DNA from: an uncultured Candidatus Saccharibacteria bacterium
Lineage (GTDB): Bacteria > Patescibacteriota > Saccharimonadia > Saccharimonadales > Saccharimonadaceae
Length of the DNA stretch: 64,000 bases
NCBI GenBank assembly: GCA_938046115.1
Contig: CALIXX010000002.1
Location: 6,520-70,519, forward strand
Direction of reading: 5' to 3'
In this document: positions 22,944-32,003 of the stretch, piece by piece
Numbering within the stretch: position 1 is the first letter of the stretch
How the letters are laid out: the number at the start of each line of letters is the position of its first letter
Notes under the pieces: model-generated
Seen by the model: only the letters and a program-made list of their open reading frames with translations
The model's database searches: none
Told to the model about the DNA's origin: nothing
Translations under genes and position numbers: made by a program

Positions 22944-25124
22944 CTACACGGCTTTTTCTTGCTCTCGCTGCCAACGGTGACGGACATCAATAATCGACAT
23001 CTGAGCCAATATGTCAGTAGGTATGCTCTGCATATAGGTAATGACGCGTGCTGCATATTCAGGGTGTGGGTAGGTAGCAGCACGCTTTGGGCGGCGCCCT
23101 GCCTTGAGCCCATCGAGTACACCGCGCATCCGCTTCCAAAATGAATAATAATCGAGCTTGGCCTTGACTTGCCAGTGCTGAGCATCTTCTATCACAAAAC
23201 CTTCGATTGGTACACCATCATACAGATAGTCGAGCCCCTGCACCTGCTCATACCAGGTCGCAAACTCCTCCCATGTCTGGAGCGTCGCCGCAAGCCGCTT
23301 GGTTTCCATGCCAAATTCCGTTGCAAATCGCTCACGCTCAGCTTGGTCAACTGCGGCAAACTTCGCTTGGCGGTGCACTATGTCGAGCAAAACAATCCGA
23401 TCCTGTGCATACTCAATGATGTGCGGGTCCTCCGTTGGAAGCATCACCTCACAAACCAAACATACATTGTGCTCTGCAAGATACTGACGAATTTCATCGA
23501 CATGCTTACCATAGCGCTGCAAAAATAAGCGACGAAACCATCCAGCAAAATCGCTCTCTGTCGTTGTTTTCGATGCAAAGACGAGGTCACCTAGTGTCGC
23601 ATCATAGCCTACCAGGCCAAGATAGCCATTCTCCTTCACCCAAGCACGCACTGGAAAAACAAGTTGATCTTTGAGCGCAGCAAATTCAGTTTCTCGTCGC
23701 TCACCAATATTGAAGAATTTATCATAGGCACGAATCACAATCTCATTTGTGAGCGTATTCATAAATAGTCCACGAGCTCGCACTGTTTGCGCTGTCCATT
23801 TTTTGTCATAAAACACCTTTGGTTTAAAGTGAAATGAGCTAATATTGCCCGGCAGTGACCGCTCGCTAATCAGCTTATTAGTGCGCAGGCTGTGGATGAG
23901 TGGTGCGTTTTCTGGATGGAGGAGGCCTTCAGCCGATTGGTTGCTTATCTCAACGACCGACCAGCCCTTCTCGGCAAGCTGAGCAACCCGTAGTGTGCCA
24001 CCAAACTCCACTTTGCCCTCGAGATTAAAGCACCGCTGGTTATACTGCGCTGGATAATTCTGAGCGTTGCGATGGCCATGCACTTGATAGACATTATCAG
24101 AGGTGTGAGCAACAAAAGCATCGTCGATAGCACCAACCTGCTCATAGCGCCCCACACCACGAATATACTGCTGGCTGGCAAGCAGCAGAGGATTCTCTGG
24201 TAGATTGCTCACCCCTGCGTGGCTTACAAATACACGCTTGTTATGCCATGTGTAATAGAGGCAGTCCTGCATGGAGTTCATCAAACGACTGACAGCACGC
24301 TTGTCTATGTTGGCACGCTCTAGCTGCGCTCGAGTTCGGCCATTAAACTCTCGCGCTTTTATCGGCTGGTGAGTCAGCCATTGCCAAATATAACCATCAT
24401 GGTTGCCCTCAATGAACGTCACATTCGGCCTGCCGACAAAATTATCACACACATACTGCAACACTTCTGCATTCTCTGTGCCGCGATCAAGTAGGTCTCC
24501 CGTAAAGACATAATAATCATGCTCGGTATAGGGATGCTGCTCAAAATATTCACGCAGTGGCGTATAGCATCCTTGGATATCACCAATGTGATGAATATGC
24601 TTATACTGGCTCAAATTAATCGGTTTCTGGTACGATGCGATAAGCTCTTTTACTGCCGCTGGTTGTATGACAGTGTATTGTTTTGGTATGGCACATGTGG
24701 AGAGACGAGCGTGCATTTTCTCGAGAACTACATCATCGACTATCTTATGTGGTGCACGCTGACGGTTGCGCTCTAGACAGACCGCAAGCGGTACATCCGC
24801 AAAATCTATAACGTACAGCTTATAGCGATACTTTTGTGCAAGCTGTGCATACTGCTGAAAGTACGAGCTCGTTGTATGTGTTGCATCAACCACAATGAGC
24901 TCACCACGAGCCATACGCATATCAAGCAACTCGTGAAGCTGCTGCCACACCCGTCGATCATCCTGATATGGCATAACGATGCGCCCTGCATCATTCATCA
25001 CTGGGCTACTATACGCTAAACGTAGAGTATCGGGAGATAGTGTATATGGGCCAAGCCCAGCAGATTGCAAAAAGGTACTTTTGCCAGATCCAGGAATTCC
25101 ACGTGTAATAAAAAGATGTCGCAT
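22944..25124 (-). CDS. Three-domain RNA repair enzyme: kinase, phosphatase, ligase
   Basis: A 726-residue polypeptide that by its domains can heal and seal broken RNA. Residues 1-165: P-loop 5'-polynucleotide kinase (GIPGSGKST at 9-17). Residues 175-360: calcineurin-type phosphatase as in bacterial Pnkp (GDIQG 181-185, GDLLDRG 209-215, GNHD 240-243, SHAG 301-304, HGH 349-351). Residues 420-726: RNA ligase/nucleotidyltransferase with motif I KENG at 497-500, an upstream ARGLF...YDKFFN segment typical of Rnl1/Trl1 ligases, motif IV EGFVIED and motif V VKAKLDYY. ATG at 25124 has AAAGGAG 6 nt upstream. No hen1 methyltransferase gene is adjacent. Domain calls are firm; in vivo substrate (nicked tRNA is the usual one) is inferred. 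Confidence 0.9.
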   Translation of the reverse strand: MRHLFITRGIPGSGKSTFLQSAGLGPYTLSPDTLRLAYSSPVMNDAGRIVMPYQDDRRVWQQLHELLDMRMARGELIVVDATHTTSSYFQQYAQLAQKYRYKLYVIDFADVPLAVCLERNRQRAPHKIVDDVVLEKMHARLSTCAIPKQYTVIQPAAVKELIASYQKPINLSQYKHIHHIGDIQGCYTPLREYFEQHPYTEHDYYVFTGDLLDRGTENAEVLQYVCDNFVGRPNVTFIEGNHDGYIWQWLTHQPIKAREFNGRTRAQLERANIDKRAVSRLMNSMQDCLYYTWHNKRVFVSHAGVSNLPENPLLLASQQYIRGVGRYEQVGAIDDAFVAHTSDNVYQVHGHRNAQNYPAQYNQRCFNLEGKVEFGGTLRVAQLAEKGWSVVEISNQSAEGLLHPENAPLIHSLRTNKLISERSLPGNISSFHFKPKVFYDKKWTAQTVRARGLFMNTLTNEIVIRAYDKFFNIGERRETEFAALKDQLVFPVRAWVKENGYLGLVGYDATLGDLVFASKTTTESDFAGWFRRLFLQRYGKHVDEIRQYLAEHNVCLVCEVMLPTEDPHIIEYAQDRIVLLDIVHRQAKFAAVDQAERERFATEFGMETKRLAATLQTWEEFATWYEQVQGLDYLYDGVPIEGFVIEDAQHWQVKAKLDYYSFWKRMRGVLDGLKAGRRPKRAATYPHPEYAARVITYMQSIPTDILAQMSIIDVRHRWQREQEKAV

Positions 25125-25423
25125 ATTTTCTCCTTTCTGTAGCGTTGTTTTCAAGATTTCGCTTAACTATATCTAACTCAAGTAATTTACTCTTGTTTTT
25201 ATATTATATCATCATCTTCTGGAAACGGCTTCTACCTCATTAGAGTATGTAGCAATTTATCTTAGTTTATGAATGATATTTATATATAATTCATTGTAAA
25301 ATACCCTATTGGGGTATTTTACAATGAACATAAAATACTATTTATTCTATTATATTGTCCCTACTGGCTGTGGTACTTCTTATACCATTTTGTTCTTATC
25401 TTGGTTCGCGCTACAATATAGCT
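25125..25423. other. Divergent intergenic region with a long inverted repeat
   Basis: About 300 AT-rich bases between the RNA-repair gene and the deacetylase gene. It holds the 17-bp hairpin at 25290-25328 and, at 25412-25417, the -10 TACAAT of the deacetylase gene. An in-frame ATG at 25355 would put the start upstream of that promoter and is rejected. Confidence 0.55.
25290..25328. repeat. Perfect 17-bp inverted repeat (hairpin A)
   Basis: TTCATTGTAAAATACCC at 25290-25306 is repeated in inverse at 25312-25328 around the 5-nt loop TATTG. No T-run follows, so it is not a standard terminator. The right arm and the bases after it resemble the region downstream of galE at 39780-39810 (GGGTATT..., CAATGAACA, AAATA, TTATT in the same order). 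Confidence 0.8.
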
Positions 25424-26878
25424 ATGTTCCATAAGGTGGAAAAAATAGATGCTCGAAATCATTCAGGTGTCGAAAATAATACAACACCTGCAAAACCTCG
25501 CAGCTTTTTTTATACATGGCTCTGTCTTATTATTACTAGTCTATTAATCTGCTCACTTTGGTATGGCCAACAATCACAAAAATCATCACACATCACACAT
25601 ATACCACCATCAACAATACACACTTACACACTATCTTCTCGTGGTGCTGTTCGCTCACGCATCATCAAGCATCAATCGGCATCGCACCAAACAATCGTTA
25701 CCTATCCACAAACAGGTATTGCCAACATAGACAAAACGGTTGCCACGATCATCGACAATACTATTCCATCTCAACAAACAGCTTCAACTAATGTAGCAGC
25801 TCGAAGCAACACCATTACCTATCGCATTATTCACCAAGACGACACGACGATTTCTCTCGCTGTGTTTATCCGTACTACTACACCTCATGCTCTGCCAACC
25901 AACACGGTTCACTGCTGGACATTCGATAAAATGAGTGGCCAGCCAATTACATCGTCTGCCCTCGTTGATACATCAATCGCAGGGATCAATGAGATTGTTA
26001 TTGCTCTACGCAGACAAGTGCAGCAGCGCTACCCGCATGTAGAGCCAGTAAAAGTAGCGGGAGTCATTACTCCAGAATCTATCACGAACTTTTTAGTACA
26101 CGACCGAAAAACAATTGGCTTTCTCTTCGATAAACGCTCGCTTGGTATTGGTGTAGATGGAATCATTAGCCTGAAATTGCCAATCAAGCAGCTCAGCCAT
26201 TTTGTCCAAAACCCAACCACCAAGAAGCTTTTTGATATTCCACCGTCAGCATTATCATCAACAACCGACTGCGTGCGTTATCGCTGTATTGCACTCACCT
26301 TCGACGATGGGCCTGGGTTATACACGCAAACACTACTCGAGTATCTTGATCGCTATCATGCTAAGGCAACCTTCTTTGTGGTGGGGCGAAATGTTGCACC
26401 ATACAGTATCGCGCTCCAGCAAGCAGTTCAACGCAAACACCAAGTAGGCAACCACACGTGGAATCATCCACTCCTTCCTAAGCGCGACGAAGCTGTCATC
26501 CGCCAAGAGATTGAGAGTACAAACAGTGCCGTTGCTGCAGCTACTGGCGTGACACCAACAATGGTCCGTCCACCATATGGTGGCATGAATGACAAGGTGC
26601 GTGCGCAGCTCCAGCAGCTTACTATGCCAGCCATTATGTGGTCAATCGATACACGTGATTGGGCCGATCACGATGCAGCAATTGTCTGCAGCCGTGCCGT
26701 TGCCAATGCCGCACCTGGTGCGATTATTCTCATGCACGATATCCACAAAACCAGCGTCGATGCTGTGCCGTGTATCCTCGATGCATTACAAAAGCAAGGG
26801 TACAGATTTGTCACGGTCAAGAACCTATTTGGCCATCCGCTCAGCGCTGGCGAGTCATATTCTCAATATAAGCAGTAG
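25424..26878 (+). CDS. Membrane-anchored polysaccharide (peptidoglycan) deacetylase, NodB domain
   Basis: A 484-residue protein: cytoplasmic N-terminus, one membrane anchor at about 28-48 (YTWLCLIITSLLICSLWYG), an extracytoplasmic domain of about 200 residues, and a C-terminal NodB deacetylase with all five motifs: TFDDGP (near 292), HTWNHP, RPPYG, DTRDW and LMHD. It removes acetyl groups from cell-wall N-acetyl sugars, often giving lysozyme resistance; the exact glycan is not readable. The ATG at 25424 follows TACAAT (25412-25417) by 6 nt, so a leaderless message is likely. The N-terminal half is poorer in G+C than the rest. Confidence 0.93.
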   Translation: MFHKVEKIDARNHSGVENNTTPAKPRSFFYTWLCLIITSLLICSLWYGQQSQKSSHITHIPPSTIHTYTLSSRGAVRSRIIKHQSASHQTIVTYPQTGIANIDKTVATIIDNTIPSQQTASTNVAARSNTITYRIIHQDDTTISLAVFIRTTTPHALPTNTVHCWTFDKMSGQPITSSALVDTSIAGINEIVIALRRQVQQRYPHVEPVKVAGVITPESITNFLVHDRKTIGFLFDKRSLGIGVDGIISLKLPIKQLSHFVQNPTTKKLFDIPPSALSSTTDCVRYRCIALTFDDGPGLYTQTLLEYLDRYHAKATFFVVGRNVAPYSIALQQAVQRKHQVGNHTWNHPLLPKRDEAVIRQEIESTNSAVAAATGVTPTMVRPPYGGMNDKVRAQLQQLTMPAIMWSIDTRDWADHDAAIVCSRAVANAAPGAIILMHDIHKTSVDAVPCILDALQKQGYRFVTVKNLFGHPLSAGESYSQYKQ

Positions 26879-26935
26879 GGTCTTTATAAACCGCTCATGC
26901 TACCATTCCGCTGTGTAATCCTCTACACTAATGCT

Positions 26936-29137
26936 ATGCAACAACCATTTCTTCCTAACAACACCTCTCTCTCTTCAAGTCCACTCGATCTGGAGCAGCG
27001 GCTTGAGGTCCTGCAGCTTCCTGAGGCGAAACTGCTAATCGGCGAACATATCAAAGCCTCACCAGAGTCACAAGGGGCAGACGAAGCAGCCAATCAGCGC
27101 GCAGAATATCAACGAACTGTCTGCTCGCTCAACGTTATGGACTACCTATACTATGGCGGCGATGAAAATTATCACAAACTGACCGCTACCCAGAACGACG
27201 CCAATCGCCTCACGCGTGAAGAATTTGAAGAATTTCATCAGTGGGTTGCGAGCAACTTGCCTGGCGAGCATAGCGCCAATGTAATGCGCTACATTATGCT
27301 TATTCATGATCTAGGCAAGAACCAAACGCTCGCGAGTGCCGTTATGGGAGAGGATGCCACTGATTCGGTCGATCATGACGAAGTGCTGCGCCGTTTACTC
27401 AGGTCAGATTACGCTGCAAAGCGCACAGAGTTATTACCGACATTCAGCCAATTAAGCGAAGTAGACCAAACGATCATACGCGATGTCATCAATACAGAAC
27501 TCAATCTTGGCCAGTTTATCCAAGCCGAAGCACCGGCGGCAACGCTGGCAAGCTTTGCGGACAGTACTGAGCCAGTGCGCTCGCTCTATATCATGCATAC
27601 GCTATTTGATATTGCTGGTGCGGCGGGACATGTTAATGCTGAGAGTTCTCTACTCCTCACTTCTCCTATGTACAACCAAATGGCAGCAGCCTGCGACGTC
27701 TTAACCGACAGCACCCTCCCGACCGACAACGCACGCTACACTCACTACCTCGCTCGGCGAGCACAGCGCTTTGGCCTCGATAACGATGCTATTGAGCAGC
27801 TCATCAACAGCCAAGCATATACTCACACTGTGCGCCTTGCTTGTATGCTACGCTACGATTCGCCAGAAGAGTATCAGCAACTGACCAATGCGCTAGATAC
27901 GCTACCTGGCCCTGTACAAGCTATTCTCGCTCAAGAGCTCAGCAATGATGGTATTCATCAGCGTGCGACTCTGCCTTACTACGGCCCAGCCTTGCTGAAG
28001 GGGCTTGAGAAACATCATAGCCTCGGCACGGCGCTCACTTACTTTGCGCATGTTTTGCAAGAGGCACACATTGCCGACAAAGCAGCGCGCAAAGCAGGCG
28101 AGACAGGTATCGTCACGGCAGACCTCAGCACTATTGCCCAAGCCGCCAACCAAGACATACTTGATCCACACCACGCTGAGCTGCGCTTTCATCACAGTGG
28201 TGAGACACTTGTGCCAGAATATCAGGACACACCTGAGCTCGCTATCGATTCACTCCCAGCGTTTGACTCTGAGAAGCTACGCGGCAAACGGATCATCTAC
28301 CTTGGGATGGGTGGTGGCTCGGATGGTATCCAGGCTGCTATGCTAAGCAAGCTTCATCAGCAGCACCATGCCGTGCAGCCTACAGCTATTGTGTCGGTGC
28401 GCAACTTCGCTGCCGATAGCAACAAACAGCTTGCTCATACTGGCCGACAGATTGGTGACGCACTCGCAGAGATTACGAAGGAAACAACCAAAGTTGGTGA
28501 CTGGCGCTTCCTCGAGGATATTATTGCTAAGGACGAGACAATCGCACCAGTTTATCTGCTTAATTCAATCGAGCCGGAGCAGATTACTCACGACCTGCAG
28601 ATTCTCATCCGCGAGACGGGAGCTGATGCAATTTGTGGCATCGACACCGGTGGTGATGTACTCTACCATGCCAATACCGCCATCGACCCAACAACCTCAT
28701 CACCGGATCAAGATTATGCTGTACTCACTGCTCTGCATATGATCAACGCCGCAGCAGAGGCAGATGGCACACCACTCAATGTCTTTACTGCTATTGTTGC
28801 ACCTGGCGTGGATACACCTCCATATGCCAATGAGATACTTACTCGCAGCAGCGCCCAGCGCTATTCTCTTCACCCAGACGATACCACCACGATTACTCAA
28901 ACCTACGCTGCATGGCGCATGGACGGCTCTGCTAGCGAAGAAGGGCTTTATGGTAAAACACCACTGGCGTGGATTGCTGCGCTGACAGGCAAGTACGGCT
29001 TGCAGCCACTCGCTCTCCCACGAGCTAACGCAACTTCAGCTCATAACCCATGGCGTATCTTTATGAATATCCGCCCTTCGACTGCTCGCGTGGTAATGAT
29101 GCAGGCTGAGCAGTTATACCAAGCTGTAAATCATTGA
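26936..29137 (+). CDS. Large two-part protein: HD-like helical region fused to DUF1152
   Basis: A 733-residue cytoplasmic protein. The N-terminal half is helical and contains IHDLGKN near residue 123 and DHDE near 147, which look like HD-domain metal ligands. The C-terminal half from about 450 has the DUF1152 signature IIYLGMGGGSDG and the later CGIDTGGDVL. DUF1152 is of unknown function. The start at 26936 lies 6 nt after TACACT (26924-26929); an upstream ATG at 26897 is before that hexamer. The EEP-family gene follows after 35 nt. The family assignment of the C-half is firm; the HD reading of the N-half is less so. Confidence 0.72.
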   Translation: MQQPFLPNNTSLSSSPLDLEQRLEVLQLPEAKLLIGEHIKASPESQGADEAANQRAEYQRTVCSLNVMDYLYYGGDENYHKLTATQNDANRLTREEFEEFHQWVASNLPGEHSANVMRYIMLIHDLGKNQTLASAVMGEDATDSVDHDEVLRRLLRSDYAAKRTELLPTFSQLSEVDQTIIRDVINTELNLGQFIQAEAPAATLASFADSTEPVRSLYIMHTLFDIAGAAGHVNAESSLLLTSPMYNQMAAACDVLTDSTLPTDNARYTHYLARRAQRFGLDNDAIEQLINSQAYTHTVRLACMLRYDSPEEYQQLTNALDTLPGPVQAILAQELSNDGIHQRATLPYYGPALLKGLEKHHSLGTALTYFAHVLQEAHIADKAARKAGETGIVTADLSTIAQAANQDILDPHHAELRFHHSGETLVPEYQDTPELAIDSLPAFDSEKLRGKRIIYLGMGGGSDGIQAAMLSKLHQQHHAVQPTAIVSVRNFAADSNKQLAHTGRQIGDALAEITKETTKVGDWRFLEDIIAKDETIAPVYLLNSIEPEQITHDLQILIRETGADAICGIDTGGDVLYHANTAIDPTTSSPDQDYAVLTALHMINAAAEADGTPLNVFTAIVAPGVDTPPYANEILTRSSAQRYSLHPDDTTTITQTYAAWRMDGSASEEGLYGKTPLAWIAALTGKYGLQPLALPRANATSAHNPWRIFMNIRPSTARVVMMQAEQLYQAVNH

Positions 29138-29172
29138 TTAAATTAATCAGTAATAGAAGGAGTTCTCTTCAT

Positions 29173-29952
29173 ATGAAATTAACATTCATGACATATAATA
29201 TCTACAATGGTGCCGAGACAACGATCGATGACGTTATTGCAGTTATCAACGAAGTAAAGCCAGATATCCTGACGCTTAACGAAGCAAATGGCTTCGAGAA
29301 CGACACAAGAAAACGCCTTGCATACGTCTCAGAACAGACCGCTATGCCCTATACTCACCTTGCGCTCTGCGGCGATGGGTCGTGGTACCATACAGCGTTG
29401 CTATCAAAATATCCTATCCTGGATGCAACATTGCTCTACCCGTGTAGTCGATCACTCTTAGTAAGCCGCATTCAAGTCGATAATCATGTTTTCTCCATTG
29501 GTAGCCTTCATCTCTCACCGCGATGCGAAGCTGACCGGCTACAAGAGGTGCACCGGCTTATTAACCATATTGGTGAGAATAGCACTCATACTGCTGTTAT
29601 GGGTGATTGCAATTCACTCTCGTTTTATGATACATATCCGCCTGATATGGTAGATTCTTTCGATGCAAACTTGACGCGCAAATTTACTCGTGATGGCACA
29701 ATTGTTCATGATGTCACTCGTTTTATGGCACAGGCGGGCCTTGTCGATACAGCAGCTGCTTTGCAACAACACGCAACCTCGACGGCTCCAACACCACTGC
29801 CACCACACCCTGATCACCCAACCAGCCGGCTTGACTATATCTTTGTCTCGAAGGATCTGCAGCCTGCATTAACCTCATACAATGTTGTTAAAACACCACT
29901 ATCAGACCGGGCGTCGGATCACTACCCAGTTGTCGTTGAGCTTGCATTATAG
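29173..29952 (+). CDS. Endonuclease/exonuclease/phosphatase (EEP) family hydrolase
   Basis: A 259-residue EEP-fold enzyme with the expected metal and catalytic residues in order: MTYNIYNG, LNEAN, IGSLHLSP, MGDCNS, LDYIFVS and SDHYPVVVEL. Members cut phosphodiester or phosphomonoester bonds in nucleic acids, lipids or nucleotides; there is no signal peptide, so it acts in the cytoplasm. GAAGGAG lies 10 nt before the ATG at 29173, and the gene lies 35 nt after the HD/DUF1152 gene, so the two probably form an operon. The hairpin at 30043-30064 ends it. Confidence 0.88.
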   Translation: MKLTFMTYNIYNGAETTIDDVIAVINEVKPDILTLNEANGFENDTRKRLAYVSEQTAMPYTHLALCGDGSWYHTALLSKYPILDATLLYPCSRSLLVSRIQVDNHVFSIGSLHLSPRCEADRLQEVHRLINHIGENSTHTAVMGDCNSLSFYDTYPPDMVDSFDANLTRKFTRDGTIVHDVTRFMAQAGLVDTAAALQQHATSTAPTPLPPHPDHPTSRLDYIFVSKDLQPALTSYNVVKTPLSDRASDHYPVVVELAL

Positions 29953-30042
29953 GTGCAAGCTCTCTCGTCCGCTGCTAGAATTTCTTTCGTCTCCCGGTAT
30001 TTGAATTTTGCGACCCAAGGGCAATATAAGCTTTAATAAAAT

Positions 30043-30064
30043 AAGACCGATTTTCATCGGTCTT
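30043..30064. terminator. Shared terminator for the EEP gene and tRNA-Asn
   Basis: AAGACCGAT and ATCGGTCTT form a 9-bp stem with a 4-nt loop. The minus-strand product ends ATTTTATT, and the plus strand ends TTTAT, so it serves the convergent tRNA-Asn and EEP transcripts. Confidence 0.85.
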
Positions 30065-30076
30065 TATCATGCATCG

Positions 30077-30151
30077 TGGCTCCGGAGACTGGGCTCGAAC
30101 CAGCGACCTAATCGTTAACAGCGACCCGCTCTACCACTGAGCTACTCCGGA
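30077..30151 (-). tRNA. tRNA-Asn (anticodon GTT)
   Basis: Acceptor stem TCCGGAG/CTCCGGA, D-arm with TAGCTCAGTGGTAGAGC, anticodon stem GGTCG/CGATT (two G-T pairs) with loop CTGTTAA (anticodon GTT), T-arm with GGTTCGAGCC, discriminator G and an encoded CCA. 75 nt including CCA. Confidence 0.96.
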
Positions 30152-30161
30152 TTACTCTGTA

Positions 30162-30191
30162 AGTATACCGGTTGAAGGGGTGGTTCGTCAA
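30162..30191 (-). promoter_or_regulatory. tRNA-Asn promoter
   Basis: Minus strand: -35 TTGACG (30186-30191), 18-bp spacer, -10 TATACT (30162-30167), 10 nt before the mature 5' end. It matches the tRNA-Lys promoter in spacer length and -10. Confidence 0.85.
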
Positions 30192-30220
30192 GAGTCACGC
30201 CGCAAAATAAGCATTTTATG

Positions 30221-31987
30221 CTATGGCTGGCTGCGGAATTGTTCGATCCGCTTAGTTAGCTCAGCGATATTGTTCCAACTACTGCCATCTGTCATGATGG
30301 CGAGCACATATTTGCCGTTTGAATCATAGACGATCGCTGCGTCGTGCAGGAGACCATTCAAGAATCCAACCTTATCTGCCACCGTACCATTAGTGCCAGC
30401 AGGGATACCCTTGCGATATACATTGGCCTTAAGTGCAGAGAGGAACCGGTCACGGTTGGCACTACTAAAGTTCTGCCCCGCATCAAGCATTACCATAAAG
30501 CGTGCAAGGTCATTTGCTGTGGTGTATGGCCCGCCAGACTTGGCAAAGGTCGTGTCTTTGAATCCAATGTCATTGGCATCCTTTGTCACAACGTCATAAC
30601 CAATAACCTTAAGGTAGTTCTCTGCACATGGGTTATCACTCTGGCTAATCATTTTGTTGAAGCAAACTTGGTTGTCCTCCCAGCGCCAGCCTGCCAGCTG
30701 CTCGCGCCGAAGCACGCTATAGCCAACAAATAGTTTGTATGTACTGGCAGTGACAAATTGCTTGTTGCCATTGTAGCTTGCATTGCGCTTCTTGCCATCA
30801 ATCTCTAAGAATGAGACGCCATACGTTCCGGGGTGATCTTCAGCATAGTGTTTGAGAAGAGCGTTGAGCCCGTCTTCGGTTGAGCTATAATTGCGGTCAT
30901 ATTCTACCTTGGCTGGCACCGTCTTCGTCACTGCGGCTGGCTGTGGGCGTGTTTGATTAATAAACTCCGAGAGCTGCTGCGCAGTTGCGTCAATATCCAG
31001 CGTGCGCCCTGGTTTACCATCTGTGCGTGACGTTTCAGTGAGGTCGTACGTGGCAACTTTCGTGGTACCTGGGTCAATATTCACCTTTGGCGTGACATGC
31101 TTTGTGAGATAGCCGGAGGCTTGTGATGCACTAATACTTGCTACTAATGCCTTGTCCTTTGGCTGAGTAACAACCCATTGAATAACTTCATTCGCTGGCA
31201 ATGTCACCGTCTCCTCGTTTACTTTAAGAGCGACACCTTTGCCAATAACTTTCGTGATCTTTTGCTCGAGCGCCTTCGCTGCATCGGTTGTAATAGCCGG
31301 GGCGATGCCGCGCATTGGGATCTCAACGGTCGTGCCCTGCATGAGACGTGGGCTAATTGCACCAATGCTATGCGATACCGCATCACGCTGACACTCACCA
31401 CCGCGCCGCGCTTGATTAACCACCAGCTTGCCATGTTCGACTTTGAGGCTCGCATCGACTGGTGCACGCTTACAGACTGGCATGATCGTCTGAGTAATAT
31501 ATTGCTCAGTACGCGTAGTAGTCGTTAATTTTGGCGAGCTTGGCACATCTGGCTGCCACCAGAACGACGACAACGGCATAATTCGCCACAGCAAGGGATA
31601 CTGCGCCTGCGTAAGCCGGTCGGTGTTGTCTACTGTAATAGCAAGCTGCTCAATCGTCGGCGAGGCAATGGTTGTGCCATCACCCACTAGCTTTACGGAG
31701 TGTCCTTGGTAGGCTTGGTTAAGGGTTTCTGTGGCTTCTGGCATTGTCTGCCAACCAAGCGATACACCGTCGATCCGAGCATTTGGCAGCAGTCGATCAC
31801 TTGGATACACCAGCTGAAACAGCACATTAAGCCCAAGAATAATACCAATAGTGATATATGTTTTGCGCCGTGTCCAGCGAATACGCAACACTGGCACACG
31901 CCAATCGGCAAAACAAAGTTTTTCGGCAATAGTTGCCTTGCGGCGTCGGGGGTACGGACGCTGCGCGCGCGGAGGAGTATACATCAT
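30221..31987 (-). CDS. VanW/PG-binding-4 domains plus class A beta-lactamase-fold protein
   Basis: A 588-residue envelope protein: basic cytoplasmic N-terminus, membrane anchor at about 44-62, two VanW-type peptidoglycan-binding-like domains (about 70-360), and a C-terminal serine beta-lactamase fold with STYK near 414, SDN near 449 and KVG near 537. The usual Glu166 omega-loop motif is not evident to me, so it may be a D,D-peptidase-like or non-hydrolytic protein rather than a resistance enzyme. The ATG at 31987 lies 6 nt after TATAAT (31994-31999). The LexA-like gene ends 16 nt upstream on the same strand. Confidence 0.85.
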   Translation of the reverse strand: MMYTPPRAQRPYPRRRKATIAEKLCFADWRVPVLRIRWTRRKTYITIGIILGLNVLFQLVYPSDRLLPNARIDGVSLGWQTMPEATETLNQAYQGHSVKLVGDGTTIASPTIEQLAITVDNTDRLTQAQYPLLWRIMPLSSFWWQPDVPSSPKLTTTTRTEQYITQTIMPVCKRAPVDASLKVEHGKLVVNQARRGGECQRDAVSHSIGAISPRLMQGTTVEIPMRGIAPAITTDAAKALEQKITKVIGKGVALKVNEETVTLPANEVIQWVVTQPKDKALVASISASQASGYLTKHVTPKVNIDPGTTKVATYDLTETSRTDGKPGRTLDIDATAQQLSEFINQTRPQPAAVTKTVPAKVEYDRNYSSTEDGLNALLKHYAEDHPGTYGVSFLEIDGKKRNASYNGNKQFVTASTYKLFVGYSVLRREQLAGWRWEDNQVCFNKMISQSDNPCAENYLKVIGYDVVTKDANDIGFKDTTFAKSGGPYTTANDLARFMVMLDAGQNFSSANRDRFLSALKANVYRKGIPAGTNGTVADKVGFLNGLLHDAAIVYDSNGKYVLAIMTDGSSWNNIAELTKRIEQFRSQP

Positions 31988-32003
31988 GTAGATATTATAT
32001 CAT

